Below are positions 32,600 through 41,291 of a DNA stretch of 64,000 bases, piece by piece (positions within the stretch are counted from its first letter, which is position 1; the number at the start of each line of letters is the position of its first letter). Source of the DNA: Thalassospira sp. (GTDB lineage: Bacteria; Pseudomonadota; Alphaproteobacteria; Rhodospirillales; Thalassospiraceae); assembly GCF_030690045.1 (NCBI RefSeq), contig NZ_JAUYHK010000005.1, positions 145,584 through 209,583 on the forward strand, read 5' to 3'. The notes below the pieces were generated by a model. It was not told where the DNA came from, ran no database searches, and saw only the letters and a program-made list of their open reading frames with translations. Both the position numbers and the translations under genes were made by a program.

Positions 32600-32882
32600 G
32601 GAACGAACCTCTCTCTTTCAGACTGATTTTATTTATATGCCTTCTAACACGGACATGGCGCATTTTGACAGTATTTTGGCCGAAAGTTTCTGCAAACCTG
32701 CCTTGCGGGTATTTTTGATACAGACCGGATTTGCCCGCAGAGGCCCTTGACGGGCCTTTTACACCAAATCCTACACCAAATACCAAGCATCCCACCCCAT
32801 TGGATAGGAGATATCGGAAAACAACTCCCGTATTCTAAGGTCCGATTATCGCCGCCAGGCGATTCTCCCACTCCCATTCTCA
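32600..32882. other. Intergenic region with tandem TACACCAAAT motifs and hairpins
   Basis: No supportable gene. TACACCAAAT occurs at 32760-32769 and 32772-32781, a 12-base period. AGGCCC and GGGCCT (32741-32757) form a weak hairpin ending TTTT on the plus strand. The ilvD promoter must lie here, leading leftwards. The two TACACCAAAT sites could be a regulator-binding site or the scar of an excised element; neither is proven. Confidence 0.4.
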
Positions 32883-32915
32883 CCCCGCCCTGCTTGCAGG
32901 GTCGGGGCTTTTTTT
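32883..32915 (+). terminator. Orphan intrinsic terminator, plus strand
   Basis: CCCCG-CCCTG pairs with CAGGG-T-CGGGG around a 4-base loop and is followed by CTTTTTTT. No plus-strand gene precedes it, so it ends either a short unrecognised RNA or read-through from the left. Confidence 0.85.
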
Positions 32916-33008
32916 GTGTGGCCTGCATACCGATAACTGCAAATTCCTGCTTTATTTATGCTACGTTATCCCTGACAAGAAAGAATGATCTTTAAGGTAA
33001 GCGAAGCC

Positions 33009-35096
33009 ATGACGCCCGAAATATCGACGCTGCTGCGGCGGGGTCTTGCCGCCCATGAAGGCAATCGTCCGGCCGAGGCCGAACAGATTTATCGCCGCGT
33101 CCTTGTTCTTGCCCCCCGTCATCCCGAAGCCGAACATCTGCTGGCGACCATTCTGACCCGTAATGGAGAACCGCGCGAGGCGCTGGAACTGTTTGAAAGC
33201 TGCCTGCCGCGCATGGGGGCCAATCCGGCCGCAAGGTGCAATTATGCCATTGCGCTGGAGGCCGTCGGCCAGACCGACAAGGCGCTCGACGAATTCCGGC
33301 TGGCGATCAGTTATCACGGCGATTTCCCCACCGCGCTGTTTCATCTGGCCCGGCTGGAAAAGGCACGCGGCAATTACGGCCAGACGGTTGATTTGCTGGG
33401 GCGGCTTTTGAATTTGCACAAGGCCGATCATGCGGCCTTTTTGCTGTTTGCCGAAGCCTTGCATGCACTGGGCCAGACAGAAGCCGCCCTGAAAGCCTTT
33501 GACAGTGCCGCAGAAGCCGCACGGCTTGAGGCCGACAAGGTTAATGCGGTGGGCGAGGCCCTGTTGAGGTTGCGCTATTTGCCTCAGGCCCAAAACCTGT
33601 TTCAACGCGCCATCAGCCTCCAGCCAACCCATGTTACCGCCCTGATCAATCTGGCCGTCTGCCTGATGCATCAGGGCCAATCGGGCAAGGCGGTTGCCCT
33701 GCTGCGCGCGGCACAATCGATTGCGCCCAACCTGCCGGAAATTGACGCCCATATGGCCGATATCCTGATTACCACCGGGCAGGTGGCCGAAGGAACCGAT
33801 CTTTTGGCCGGGCTGGTCGAACAACATCCGTTGCGGGCAGATTTGCATCGCAAGCTGATAGCAGCCCTGCTTTACCGACCGGAATTTGATGGTCCGAAAT
33901 ATCTTAAACAGGCCAGATTATGGGCGCGCAGCCATTTACAGCCTCACCAGCCCGCAAAATTCATCCATAACAACCATCCGGACCGGCGGTTGCGCATTGG
34001 CTGGGTATCGCCGCATTTTTACGATCATCCGATGCGCAATCTTTTGATGGATATGATCCGCCATCTGAACCGCAACGAGGTTGAACTTTATTTTTATGCC
34101 GCCGTGTCTCGCCCCGATGATGTCACCCGGCAATGGCAGGCTATCGCCGATGGCTGGCGCGATATTTACAATCACCCCGCCGATCAGATTGCGGACCGCA
34201 TCCGCCGCGACAAAATCGATATCCTGATGGATCTGGGCGGTTATGACGATGAACAGCCGCTGGCGGTATTCGGATTGCGACCGGCCCCGATTCAGGCCAG
34301 CCTGTCGCGGGCCTCGACCGGCATTTCACAAATGGATTATATCATCACCCATGCGATGGGCCTGCCCGATGGGGCAGCGGAAAACCGCCTGTATGGCGAA
34401 AGCGTTTATCGTCTGGCGAATTCCTGTTTTGGCTATACCAGTCATGATGAAGACCGGTCGATTGCCCCGCTACCCGGCATGATCAACGGATACATCACCT
34501 TTGGCAGTTTTGCCCGACTGGCGAAAATCAGCGATGCGATCCTGAATTGCTGGGCGCGAATCATGAACCGGGTGCCCGACAGCCGCCTGATCGTCAAGGC
34601 GGCCGGGCTGGATGACACATATTGCCGCCGTCATTTTCTGGACCGCGCCCGTCAGGCCGGGTTGAACCCCGACCGGATGGAATGCTTCGGCCATCTTCCG
34701 CGTGACCGACATCTTGCGCTGTATGGCCGGATCGACATCGCGCTGGACAGCTTCCCGCATAGCGGGGCGATGACCAATTGCGAATTTTTATGGCATGGCG
34801 TGCCTTGCATCACCCTTGCCGGGCAGGGACAGCATGCCCGCACCGGGGCGTTCGTCTTGCATGATATCGGGCTGGATGCGCTGATTGCCAATACACCGGC
34901 CGGATATGTGGACAAGGCGGTATTGCTGACCGGGGATATTGACGGATTATCGGCCCTGCGGCGCGGCCTGCGCCAACGCATGGTCAAATCACCCCTGATG
35001 AATTATCGCGCCATTGCCGCCGGATACGAAGAAGCATGGCGCGATATGTGGGCCATCTGGTGCAAAAACCAGAATAATCTGCTTACGCCTGAATAA
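33009..35096 (+). CDS. TPR protein with SPINDLY/O-GlcNAc-transferase-like C-terminal domain
   Basis: 695 residues from ATG 33009 (AAGG a few bases upstream). Residues 1-290 are TPR repeats, for example LLRRGLAAHEGNRPAEAEQIYRRVLVLAPRHPEAEHLLA. Residues 325-690 match the GT41 glycosyltransferase: RIGWVSPHFYDHPMRNLL, MDLGGYDDEQPLAVFGLRPAPIQASLSRASTGISQMDYII, FGSFARLAKISDAILNCWARIM and IDIALDSFPHSGAMTNCEFLWHGVPCITLAG. The usual W-x-G-Y-P-G-T-T segment is replaced by SRASTG. Bacterial members glycosylate proteins, often surface or flagellar ones, with an N-acetylhexosamine or fucose-like sugar. Donor and target are unknown. It overlaps the convergent gmhB-like gene by 14 bases. Confidence 0.88.
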   Translation: MTPEISTLLRRGLAAHEGNRPAEAEQIYRRVLVLAPRHPEAEHLLATILTRNGEPREALELFESCLPRMGANPAARCNYAIALEAVGQTDKALDEFRLAISYHGDFPTALFHLARLEKARGNYGQTVDLLGRLLNLHKADHAAFLLFAEALHALGQTEAALKAFDSAAEAARLEADKVNAVGEALLRLRYLPQAQNLFQRAISLQPTHVTALINLAVCLMHQGQSGKAVALLRAAQSIAPNLPEIDAHMADILITTGQVAEGTDLLAGLVEQHPLRADLHRKLIAALLYRPEFDGPKYLKQARLWARSHLQPHQPAKFIHNNHPDRRLRIGWVSPHFYDHPMRNLLMDMIRHLNRNEVELYFYAAVSRPDDVTRQWQAIADGWRDIYNHPADQIADRIRRDKIDILMDLGGYDDEQPLAVFGLRPAPIQASLSRASTGISQMDYIITHAMGLPDGAAENRLYGESVYRLANSCFGYTSHDEDRSIAPLPGMINGYITFGSFARLAKISDAILNCWARIMNRVPDSRLIVKAAGLDDTYCRRHFLDRARQAGLNPDRMECFGHLPRDRHLALYGRIDIALDSFPHSGAMTNCEFLWHGVPCITLAGQGQHARTGAFVLHDIGLDALIANTPAGYVDKAVLLTGDIDGLSALRRGLRQRMVKSPLMNYRAIAAGYEEAWRDMWAIWCKNQNNLLTPE

Positions 35097-35727
35097 ATCC
35101 ATCGGCAAACAGCCGGTCCACCGCCGCGGCCAGATCATCGGCAACAAACCGGGCCTGTGCGGCGCCGGGCAAATTGGCCTCGACCGCACCATGCCCGGTA
35201 CGGACCATCACCCCGTGCGCCCCGGCATTTCGGGCGGCTTCCAGATCGCTGATTTTATCGCCGATAAAAATGCTGTCTTGCAGATTGATGGCAAATTCCT
35301 GGGCGGCGGCGTGCAACATTGCCGGTCCCGGCTTGCGGCACGGGCTGTCTATGTCATAGGGATCAAGGCCATCGGGATGATAGGGCGAATAATAAATCCC
35401 CTGAAGGGTCGCATCTTCTGTGGCCAGCATCCCGATCAGGGCTTCGTGCAGATCGCGCAGACCGTCTTCGGACAGCATGCCGCGCGCCACACCGGACTGG
35501 TTGGTGATAATAATCACCGGCACCCCGGCATCGTTCAGCCGGGCAATTGCCGCAGCCGTGCCGGGAATCAGGGCCAGATCCTCGACCTTTGACAGATAAT
35601 CGACTTCTTCATTGACCACACCATCACGATCCAGAAACACTGCTGGCAATGGATGGCGCAAATCGCGCCAGCGCGGGGCCGGATCGATAAAATGGCGGCG
35701 TACAAAGGAATAATCGGTTTCGGTCAT
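35083..35727 (-). CDS. HAD-family phosphatase related to D-glycero-D-manno-heptose-1,7-bisphosphate 7-phosphatase (GmhB)
   Basis: 214 residues from ATG 35727. HAD motif I is VFLDRDGVVNEEVDYL, motif II VIIITNQSGVARG and the late IGDKISDLEAARNAGA is motif IV. The layout matches GmhB/HisB-N. GmhB removes the 7-phosphate in LPS heptose synthesis. The zinc loop, C-x-H...C-x-C in E. coli GmhB, reads YYSPYHPDG...DSPCRKPGP here, so three of the four ligands are missing. Activity as a HAD phosphatase is still plausible, since the catalytic Asp pair is intact. Its 3' end overlaps the GT41 gene, convergently. Confidence 0.82.
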   Translation of the reverse strand: MTETDYSFVRRHFIDPAPRWRDLRHPLPAVFLDRDGVVNEEVDYLSKVEDLALIPGTAAAIARLNDAGVPVIIITNQSGVARGMLSEDGLRDLHEALIGMLATEDATLQGIYYSPYHPDGLDPYDIDSPCRKPGPAMLHAAAQEFAINLQDSIFIGDKISDLEAARNAGAHGVMVRTGHGAVEANLPGAAQARFVADDLAAAVDRLFADGFIQA

Positions 35728-35950
35728 TTGATGGCCTGCCCTGTTATTTACACTCTCCTCAAAATGGCCTTGTCCCCCGGCCACGGCAAGCCTGCAATTA
35801 TCAAACACCCGAAAAAATCGTTTCGCTTTGCCATAACACCTCCTCCCCCGACAGAAAATTGCAAAATGGTATTACCATTATTCACTTGTCTTGGCGGCGC
35901 ACCTCATGACAATTTCGCAAGGACCAATCTTGCCGTGGGGATGACACATC
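35728..35950. other. Intergenic region, no gene seen
   Basis: About 220 bases between divergent genes. It must hold promoters for the leftward gmhB-like and rightward AEC genes, but no confident motif was found. Confidence 0.5.
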
Positions 35951-36826
35951 ATGTTTGCCGATATTTTTGCCATTCTGGCCCCTGTTTTTATCACGACGGG
36001 GCTGGGTTTTTTCTGGGCGCGGGCGGGCAAACATTTTGATACCTCGCTGGTGACCTCCATCGTCACCTATTTCAGCACCCCCTGCCTGACCTTTGCCGCT
36101 CTGGCCTCGGTCGAACTGGCGGGCGGGACATTGTTATCGATGGGGACAGCGGCGGTGGCGGCCAATATTGCCTTTGTGCTGATTGGCTGGCCTATTTTGA
36201 AAATCTTCAAATTGTCGCCGCGCACCTACCTGCAATCCCTGACCTGGCCGAATGTCGGCAATGTCGGATTGCCTCTGTGCATGCTGGCCTATGGGCCCGA
36301 GGGGCTGGCGCTGGCCGTGGCGTTTTTTGCCGCCTATATCGTGTTGCAACTGACCGTCGGGGTGGCGTTTGTCGCCGGGACCTTTACCCTGAAATCCCTG
36401 ATCCAGATGCCGATCATTCCCGCCACCCTGATTGCCGCCGGGTTTCTCGCCACCGATACCACGGTGCCGGTCTGGCTTTACAACACCACCAATCTGATCG
36501 GGCAACTGACGATTCCGTTGATGTTGTTCACGCTTGGCGTCTCGCTGGCGCGGCTCAAACCGGTCAGTCTGGCCCGCAGCACCGCCCTTGCCGTCTTGCG
36601 GCTGGCGATGGGATTTGGGGTTGGCGTCGGAATTTCGGCGATCATGGGTCTGACCGGGATTGAACGCGGCGTTGTCATTTTACAATGCACCATGCCGGTT
36701 GCGGTGTTCTGTTACCTGTTTGCGCAGCTTTACAACCGCGAACCCGAAGAAGTGGCCGGCATTGTCATTGCCTCAAGCTTCCTTGCCGCCGTGATTCTGC
36801 CGGGGTTGCTGTGGTATGTGCTGTGA
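35951..36826 (+). CDS. AEC-family (auxin efflux carrier-like) transporter
   Basis: 291 residues, about ten membrane spans in two halves. FITTGLGFFWARAG opens the protein; YFSTPCLTFAALAS and WPNVGNVGLPLCMLAYGPEGLALAVAFF carry the conserved N-x-G-N-x-G-L-P of the family; TIPLMLFTLGVSLARLK starts the second half. Bacterial members move malonate, malate or other organic acids. No partner gene indicates the substrate here. Confidence 0.88.
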   Translation: MFADIFAILAPVFITTGLGFFWARAGKHFDTSLVTSIVTYFSTPCLTFAALASVELAGGTLLSMGTAAVAANIAFVLIGWPILKIFKLSPRTYLQSLTWPNVGNVGLPLCMLAYGPEGLALAVAFFAAYIVLQLTVGVAFVAGTFTLKSLIQMPIIPATLIAAGFLATDTTVPVWLYNTTNLIGQLTIPLMLFTLGVSLARLKPVSLARSTALAVLRLAMGFGVGVGISAIMGLTGIERGVVILQCTMPVAVFCYLFAQLYNREPEEVAGIVIASSFLAAVILPGLLWYVL

Positions 36827-36856
36827 AGCATATGGCGAAACAAACAGGCGTGATTC

Positions 36857-37393
36857 TCAGTTCCAGCCCATTTTTTCAAAATCATCGCGCCGAAACACCG
36901 CATCGCAATCCAGATAATATTCGTCAAGCTGCGGCGGTTTGACAGATGTGCCGGACAGCATCGCATGTACCTGTCCGCGATGATGGGTTTGATGAACAAA
37001 CAGATGCGACAGGGTGGCGGCAACGGTTTCATGCACAATGTTGCCGTCGCCGCGCTCAATCGCAATCTGGCGGGTGGCATCCACATCTCTCAGGCCTTGG
37101 CAAAACGCCATGATGCGATCATCCTGATCGCGTTGGGCGGCGGAAAGCTGGACGACATCATCGAACGGGTTTTCAATTTCAAAAACCGAATATCCCCGCC
37201 CCTGCCCGGTCAGGGCGTCAAAATAATACCAGTCCACCGTCAGCATATGATTGAGTGTTTGCAGGATGCCCGGAAAAAACGAGGTGCGCGGTGCGATCAG
37301 TTCAGCATGGGAAAGCTGCTGGCATGCCGCCAAAAGCCGGTAATTGGACCATGCATTGTTACGCGCCTGATCATAAAATGATGTGCCGGGCAT
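36857..37393 (-). CDS. DinB-family putative metalloenzyme
   Basis: 178 residues. DinB four-helix bundle features include NNAWSNYRLLAACQQL, the first metal histidine in LQTLNHMLTVDWYYFDAL and the pair in SHLFVHQTHHRGQVHAML. Family members bind nickel, zinc or iron and include bacillithiol or mycothiol S-transferases, while many have unknown function. No thiol cofactor genes are nearby, so the role is not assigned. Confidence 0.87.
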   Translation of the reverse strand: MPGTSFYDQARNNAWSNYRLLAACQQLSHAELIAPRTSFFPGILQTLNHMLTVDWYYFDALTGQGRGYSVFEIENPFDDVVQLSAAQRDQDDRIMAFCQGLRDVDATRQIAIERGDGNIVHETVAATLSHLFVHQTHHRGQVHAMLSGTSVKPPQLDEYYLDCDAVFRRDDFEKMGWN

Positions 37394-37499
37394 GGGCTTC
37401 TCCGCTTGCGGTCATCGGGTAAAACGGTCCAAAATCAGGGCCAACTGTCCCATCGGGTTCAGGATCGGTTTGATCCACCATTTTGCCAGAAATGCAGCC

Positions 37500-37853
37500 A
37501 TGACCGAAACACCAAAACTCATCCCCCGCCTGCGCCTGAAACTGGGTGATCAAATCGCCCTTGGGCCGGGCAAGGCGGATTTGCTGGACGGCATCGCCCG
37601 CACCGGGTCGATTGCCGCCGCCGGGCGCGAGATGGGGGTCAGTTACAAACGCGCATGGTTGCTGATCGAGGCGATGAATGCCTGTTTTGGCGCACCCGTG
37701 ATCGAAACCCGCAAGGGCGGCAAAACCGGCGGCGGGGCGGGTCTGACCGAACTGGGCACCGAAATCCTTGCCCGCTATCGAAATATTGAAACCATTCTGG
37801 AAAATCAGGCTGCGGCTGAAATCGCCGCCTTGCAGGACCTGATCGCCCCCTGA
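37500..37853 (+). CDS. modE: ModE-like regulator, DNA-binding domain only
   Basis: 117 residues from ATG 37500; the frame opens earlier but without support. The winged HTH matches the ModE N-terminus: PRLRLKLGDQIALGPGKADLLDGIARTGSIAAAGREMGVSYKRAWLLIEAMN, then ETRKGGKTGGGAGLTELG. E. coli ModE is about 260 residues and carries two molybdate-binding TOBE domains, which are absent here. The protein therefore cannot sense molybdate in the usual way by itself. It sits directly before modABC and a palindrome that could be its own operator. Confidence 0.85.
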   Translation: MTETPKLIPRLRLKLGDQIALGPGKADLLDGIARTGSIAAAGREMGVSYKRAWLLIEAMNACFGAPVIETRKGGKTGGGAGLTELGTEILARYRNIETILENQAAAEIAALQDLIAP

Positions 37854-37876
37854 CATGTCGCGCAAAACCATTGACT

Positions 37877-37916
37877 TTGACAATCCGGCAAGCGATAGGT
37901 TTATTCATACATATCG
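37877..37916 (+). promoter_or_regulatory. modA promoter with ModE-like operator
   Basis: TTGACA at 37877-37882 is a strong -35; 17 bases on, TTTATT (37900-37905) is a poor -10. The dyad CGATA (37893-37897) and TATCG (37912-37916), 14 bases apart, covers the -10 and start, in the style of the ModE site CGnTATA...TATAnCG. Binding would block transcription of modABC. Confidence 0.5.
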
Positions 37917-37929
37917 ATTGGGATTTACG

Positions 37930-38712
37930 ATGATGCGATTGCGCCCCCGCCTCATACTGGCGATCCTGCTTCTGACCGGGTTGCTGAATGCACGGCAATC
38001 GATGGCACAGGAAGATGTCCCGTCAATTGCCGCGGCGGCGTCCATCCAGTTTGCCCTGACAGAAACGATCCAGGCCTTTCACGATCAGACCGGCCGTGTT
38101 GTGCAGGCGACATACGGATCATCTGGCAATTTTGTCCGCCAAATCCGGCAAGGTGCGCCGTTTGAGATGTTTTTATCTGCTGATGAGAAATTCGTGCTGG
38201 ATCTGGCCGCAGATGGCCTGTCCCAAAACGACGGCGATGTTTATGCCACCGGGCGTCTTGTGATCATGGTGCCGCATGGATCGCCCCTTGTCGCCGATGG
38301 CACGCTTGAAGATGTGCGCGCCGCCCTTGCCGACGGGCGACTTGGTCGTTTTGCCATTGCCAATCCCGAACATGCTCCTTATGGCGCACGCGCCAAAGAG
38401 GTCCTCAGCCATGCCGGGTTGTGGGATGCCCTTCAGGACAGGCTGGTTTTTGGCGAAAACATTGCCCAGACGGCCCAATTTGCGACATCGGGCAATGCCG
38501 AAGGTGGATTGATTGCCTATTCCCTTGCCCTGTCGCCAACGGTTGCCCCACTTGGCACCTTTCAGCTTATCGCGGAATCGTGGCATACCCCGTTGCGGCA
38601 ACGCATGGTGTTGCTGAAAGACGCAGGCGAAACCGCGCAGATATTCTATGATTTTGTCAAATCGCCTGCGGGGCAGGCAATTCTGGCAAAACATGGCTTT
38701 GCCGCGCCCTAA
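37930..38712 (+). CDS. modA: Molybdate ABC transporter binding protein
   Basis: About 260 residues. The start is ATG 37930 or 37933, where a GGGA ribosome site and a signal peptide (RLRPRLILAILLLTGLLNA...MAQ) begin; the longer frame from 37855 lies over the operator. The mature protein reads PSIAAAASIQFALTETIQAF, YGSSGNFVRQIRQGAPFEMFLSADEKFV, and SPAGQAILAKHGF at the end, typical of ModA/PBP2. It binds molybdate or tungstate in the periplasm. A short gap leads to modB. Confidence 0.92.
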   Translation: MMRLRPRLILAILLLTGLLNARQSMAQEDVPSIAAAASIQFALTETIQAFHDQTGRVVQATYGSSGNFVRQIRQGAPFEMFLSADEKFVLDLAADGLSQNDGDVYATGRLVIMVPHGSPLVADGTLEDVRAALADGRLGRFAIANPEHAPYGARAKEVLSHAGLWDALQDRLVFGENIAQTAQFATSGNAEGGLIAYSLALSPTVAPLGTFQLIAESWHTPLRQRMVLLKDAGETAQIFYDFVKSPAGQAILAKHGFAAP

Positions 38713-38730
38713 GATCGGGAACCGGACAAT

Positions 38731-39399
38731 ATGGATTGGCAAGCACTTTGGCTGTCGCTGCGCCTTGGGGGAATGACCGTCGTCATCCTCATGCCGATTG
38801 CCATCCTTGTCGGGCGCTGGCTTGCCGTCACCCCGATCCGGGGCAAGGGAGCGCTGGAGGCAGTGTTGGCTCTGCCGCTGGTTCTGCCGCCCACGGTATT
38901 CGGGTTTTACCTGCTGGTCGCATTCGGGCAGACCAACTGGGTCGGGCAGACATGGCGGGTGATTTTCGGATCGTCGCTGGTCTTTTCGTTTGAAGGTATT
39001 CTGATCGCATCCATCATCGTCAATATTCCCTTTGCGGTGCAGCCGGTGCAGCGGGCCTTCGAGGCCATCGGTCCCGAATTGCGCGAGGCGGCGCAAAGTT
39101 GCGGCCTGTCTTTCTGGCGCGGCCTGTGGCGGATTGAATTGCCGCTGGCATGGCCGGGAATTTTGACCGGCATGGTCTTGACCTTTGCCCATACTCTGGG
39201 CGAATTTGGCGTGGTTTTGATGGTGGGCGGGTCGATCCCCGGCGAAACCAAAACCGTCGCCATTGCCATTTATGACCGGGTGCAGGCCTTTGATGATCAG
39301 GGGGCCGCAATCATGTCGGCTGTGTTGCTGGTTATTTCACTGGCAACGATTGCCCTGACTTTTATTCTGACACGACGGCTGGGGCGGCGATATGACTGA
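38731..39399 (+). CDS. modB: Molybdate ABC transporter permease
   Basis: 222 residues, about five membrane spans. The N-terminal WQALWLSLRLGGMTVVILMPIAILVGRWLA and LPLVLPPTVFGFYLLVAFG match ModB. The EAA coupling loop is LREAAQSCGLSFWRGLWRIELPLAWPGI. As a dimer it forms the molybdate channel. It overlaps modC by eight bases. Confidence 0.95.
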   Translation: MDWQALWLSLRLGGMTVVILMPIAILVGRWLAVTPIRGKGALEAVLALPLVLPPTVFGFYLLVAFGQTNWVGQTWRVIFGSSLVFSFEGILIASIIVNIPFAVQPVQRAFEAIGPELREAAQSCGLSFWRGLWRIELPLAWPGILTGMVLTFAHTLGEFGVVLMVGGSIPGETKTVAIAIYDRVQAFDDQGAAIMSAVLLVISLATIALTFILTRRLGRRYD

Positions 39400-40462
39400 T
39401 CATGCTGATCATGCCCCCGGCCTGTCGGTTTCCCTACGGGAAAACGCCCCCATTCCGCTGGATCTGGCCTTTTCGGTCCGCCCCGGCGAGGTTTTCGCCC
39501 TTGTCGGCCCGTCAGGCAGTGGCAAATCCACGACCCTGCGCAGCATTGCCGGGCTGTATCGTCCGCAATCGGGCAGAATCACATCCGCGAATGATTGCTG
39601 GCTTGATACCGCGTCAAAACACTATGTTGCGGCCAATCGGCGGCGGATCGGGCTGGTGTTTCAATCCTATGCCCTGTTTCCCCATCTTGATGCCCTTGCC
39701 AATGTGACCGAGGCAATGGGCGACCGTCCGCGTTCCGAACGCCATGATGCCGCGATGGCCCTGTTGGCGCGGGTCCATCTGGACGGGCTGGAAAACCGCC
39801 TGCCCCGGCAAATTTCAGGCGGGCAACAACAACGGGTGGCGGTGGCCCGTGCCCTTGCCCGGCGACCCGATGTGCTGTTGCTGGACGAACCCTTTGCCGC
39901 TGTGGATCGCATGACACGCACCAGTCTGCAACGCGAACTGATTGGCCTGCGGGCCGATCTTGACATGCCGGTGGTTCTGGTCACCCATGATCTGGACGAA
40001 GCCGCCCGGCTGGCCGACCGCATCGGGGTGCTGGTGGCGGGAAAATTATTGCAGACCGGAAATGTAGCCGATGTGATGCAACACCCCGTCTGCCCGACCG
40101 TGGCGCGGATTATTGGCCTGCCCAATATTTTGACCGGGATTGTCACACAGACCGCCGATGGCATCGACTGGAACGGTCAGATTTTACATACCGATGCCAT
40201 CCTGCCCCTACCGGGCACGAATATTTCTTTTTGCCTGCGGCCTGATGCACTGGATATTGACCCCAAAGGCACAATCCCCGTCACCATCATGGAACGGACG
40301 GTTTTGGGGGCGATTTGCGAAATCCGCCTTGCGGTGCAGGATGACATTCTGACCCTGCATGTGCCGCTGCGCGATCATGACCGGTCGGACTATGCGCCCG
40401 GCACCGTCACAAATCTTGCCATCCCCGCCCACGCCATTCACGTCATGGCAAACGACGGTTAG
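39392..40462 (+). CDS. modC: Molybdate ABC transporter ATPase
   Basis: 356 residues. Walker A is VGPSGSGKSTTLRSIAGL (about residue 37), the signature RQISGGQQQRVAVARAL, Walker B VLLLDEPFAAVDRM, and the switch VTHDLDEAARLAD. The C-terminal region (about 285-350) has a TOBE-like molybdate-sensing domain. It powers ModB. It ends five bases from the convergent thiD stop; no terminator was found there. Confidence 0.95.
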   Translation: MTDHADHAPGLSVSLRENAPIPLDLAFSVRPGEVFALVGPSGSGKSTTLRSIAGLYRPQSGRITSANDCWLDTASKHYVAANRRRIGLVFQSYALFPHLDALANVTEAMGDRPRSERHDAAMALLARVHLDGLENRLPRQISGGQQQRVAVARALARRPDVLLLDEPFAAVDRMTRTSLQRELIGLRADLDMPVVLVTHDLDEAARLADRIGVLVAGKLLQTGNVADVMQHPVCPTVARIIGLPNILTGIVTQTADGIDWNGQILHTDAILPLPGTNISFCLRPDALDIDPKGTIPVTIMERTVLGAICEIRLAVQDDILTLHVPLRDHDRSDYAPGTVTNLAIPAHAIHVMANDG

Positions 40463-40466
40463 GCGG

Positions 40467-41267
40467 TTATTCGCCCGTCACCGGATGGGCATGATTCAGC
40501 GGGCCATTGCCCTTGCCAAAATTCGGTGCGGTGCGGATCGCCTCGCGGACAAAGGCGCGGGACCGGGCAACGGAATCCGACAGGCTCATACCCTGGGCAA
40601 GGCCGGTGGCAATCGCACTGGCCAGTGAACAACCCGTACCGTGATTGTTTTCCGACGGAATACGATCATCCTCAAACCCTTCGATCACGCCATCCTTGCG
40701 CCACAGAATATCGACGATTTTTTCGCCCTCGGCATGTCCACCCTTGACCAGAACCGCCCGCGCCCCCATCGCGCCGATTTTTTCAGCAGCAGCAATCATG
40801 TCGGTTTCAGAGGTGATTTTAAGTCCCGAAAGCACTTCGGCCTCGGGAATATTGGGGGTCAGAACGGTGGCGCGTGGCACCATCAGCCGGATCAGGCTGT
40901 CCACCGCATCTTCGTTCAATAACCGTGATCCGCTTTGCGAAATCATCACCGGATCAATCACAGCCGGAAGGCCTTTGGCCTTGCCATCCAGCAATTGCGC
41001 CACTGCCTCGATCACCGGAACGCTGTGCAACATGCCGGTCTTGATCGCATCGGCACCGATATCATCAAGCATCAATTCCGCCTGTTGAAGAATAAAGGCC
41101 GGATCAATGCCCAAAACACCAAAAACGCCCCGGGTGTTTTGCGCTGTCAGGGCGGTAATCGCCGTCGCGGCATAGCCACCCAGAACCGTGACGGTTTTGA
41201 TATCGGCCTGAATCCCGGCCCCGCCGGAACTGTCCGATCCGGCAATGATCAAAACGCGACCTTTCAT
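40467..41267 (-). CDS. thiD: Hydroxymethylpyrimidine/phosphomethylpyrimidine kinase
   Basis: 266 residues, the typical ThiD length. The ribokinase-fold signature LIIAGSDSSGGAGIQADIKTV opens the protein; DPVMISQSGSRLL is in the middle and NNHGTGCSLASAIATGLAQG, with the catalytic G-T-G-C, near the end. It phosphorylates the thiamin pyrimidine precursor twice. It follows glmM by 24 bases and is likely co-transcribed with it. Confidence 0.95.
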   Translation of the reverse strand: MKGRVLIIAGSDSSGGAGIQADIKTVTVLGGYAATAITALTAQNTRGVFGVLGIDPAFILQQAELMLDDIGADAIKTGMLHSVPVIEAVAQLLDGKAKGLPAVIDPVMISQSGSRLLNEDAVDSLIRLMVPRATVLTPNIPEAEVLSGLKITSETDMIAAAEKIGAMGARAVLVKGGHAEGEKIVDILWRKDGVIEGFEDDRIPSENNHGTGCSLASAIATGLAQGMSLSDSVARSRAFVREAIRTAPNFGKGNGPLNHAHPVTGE

Positions 41268-41291
41268 CGGAATTTCCTTTCAGTCAGAAAA

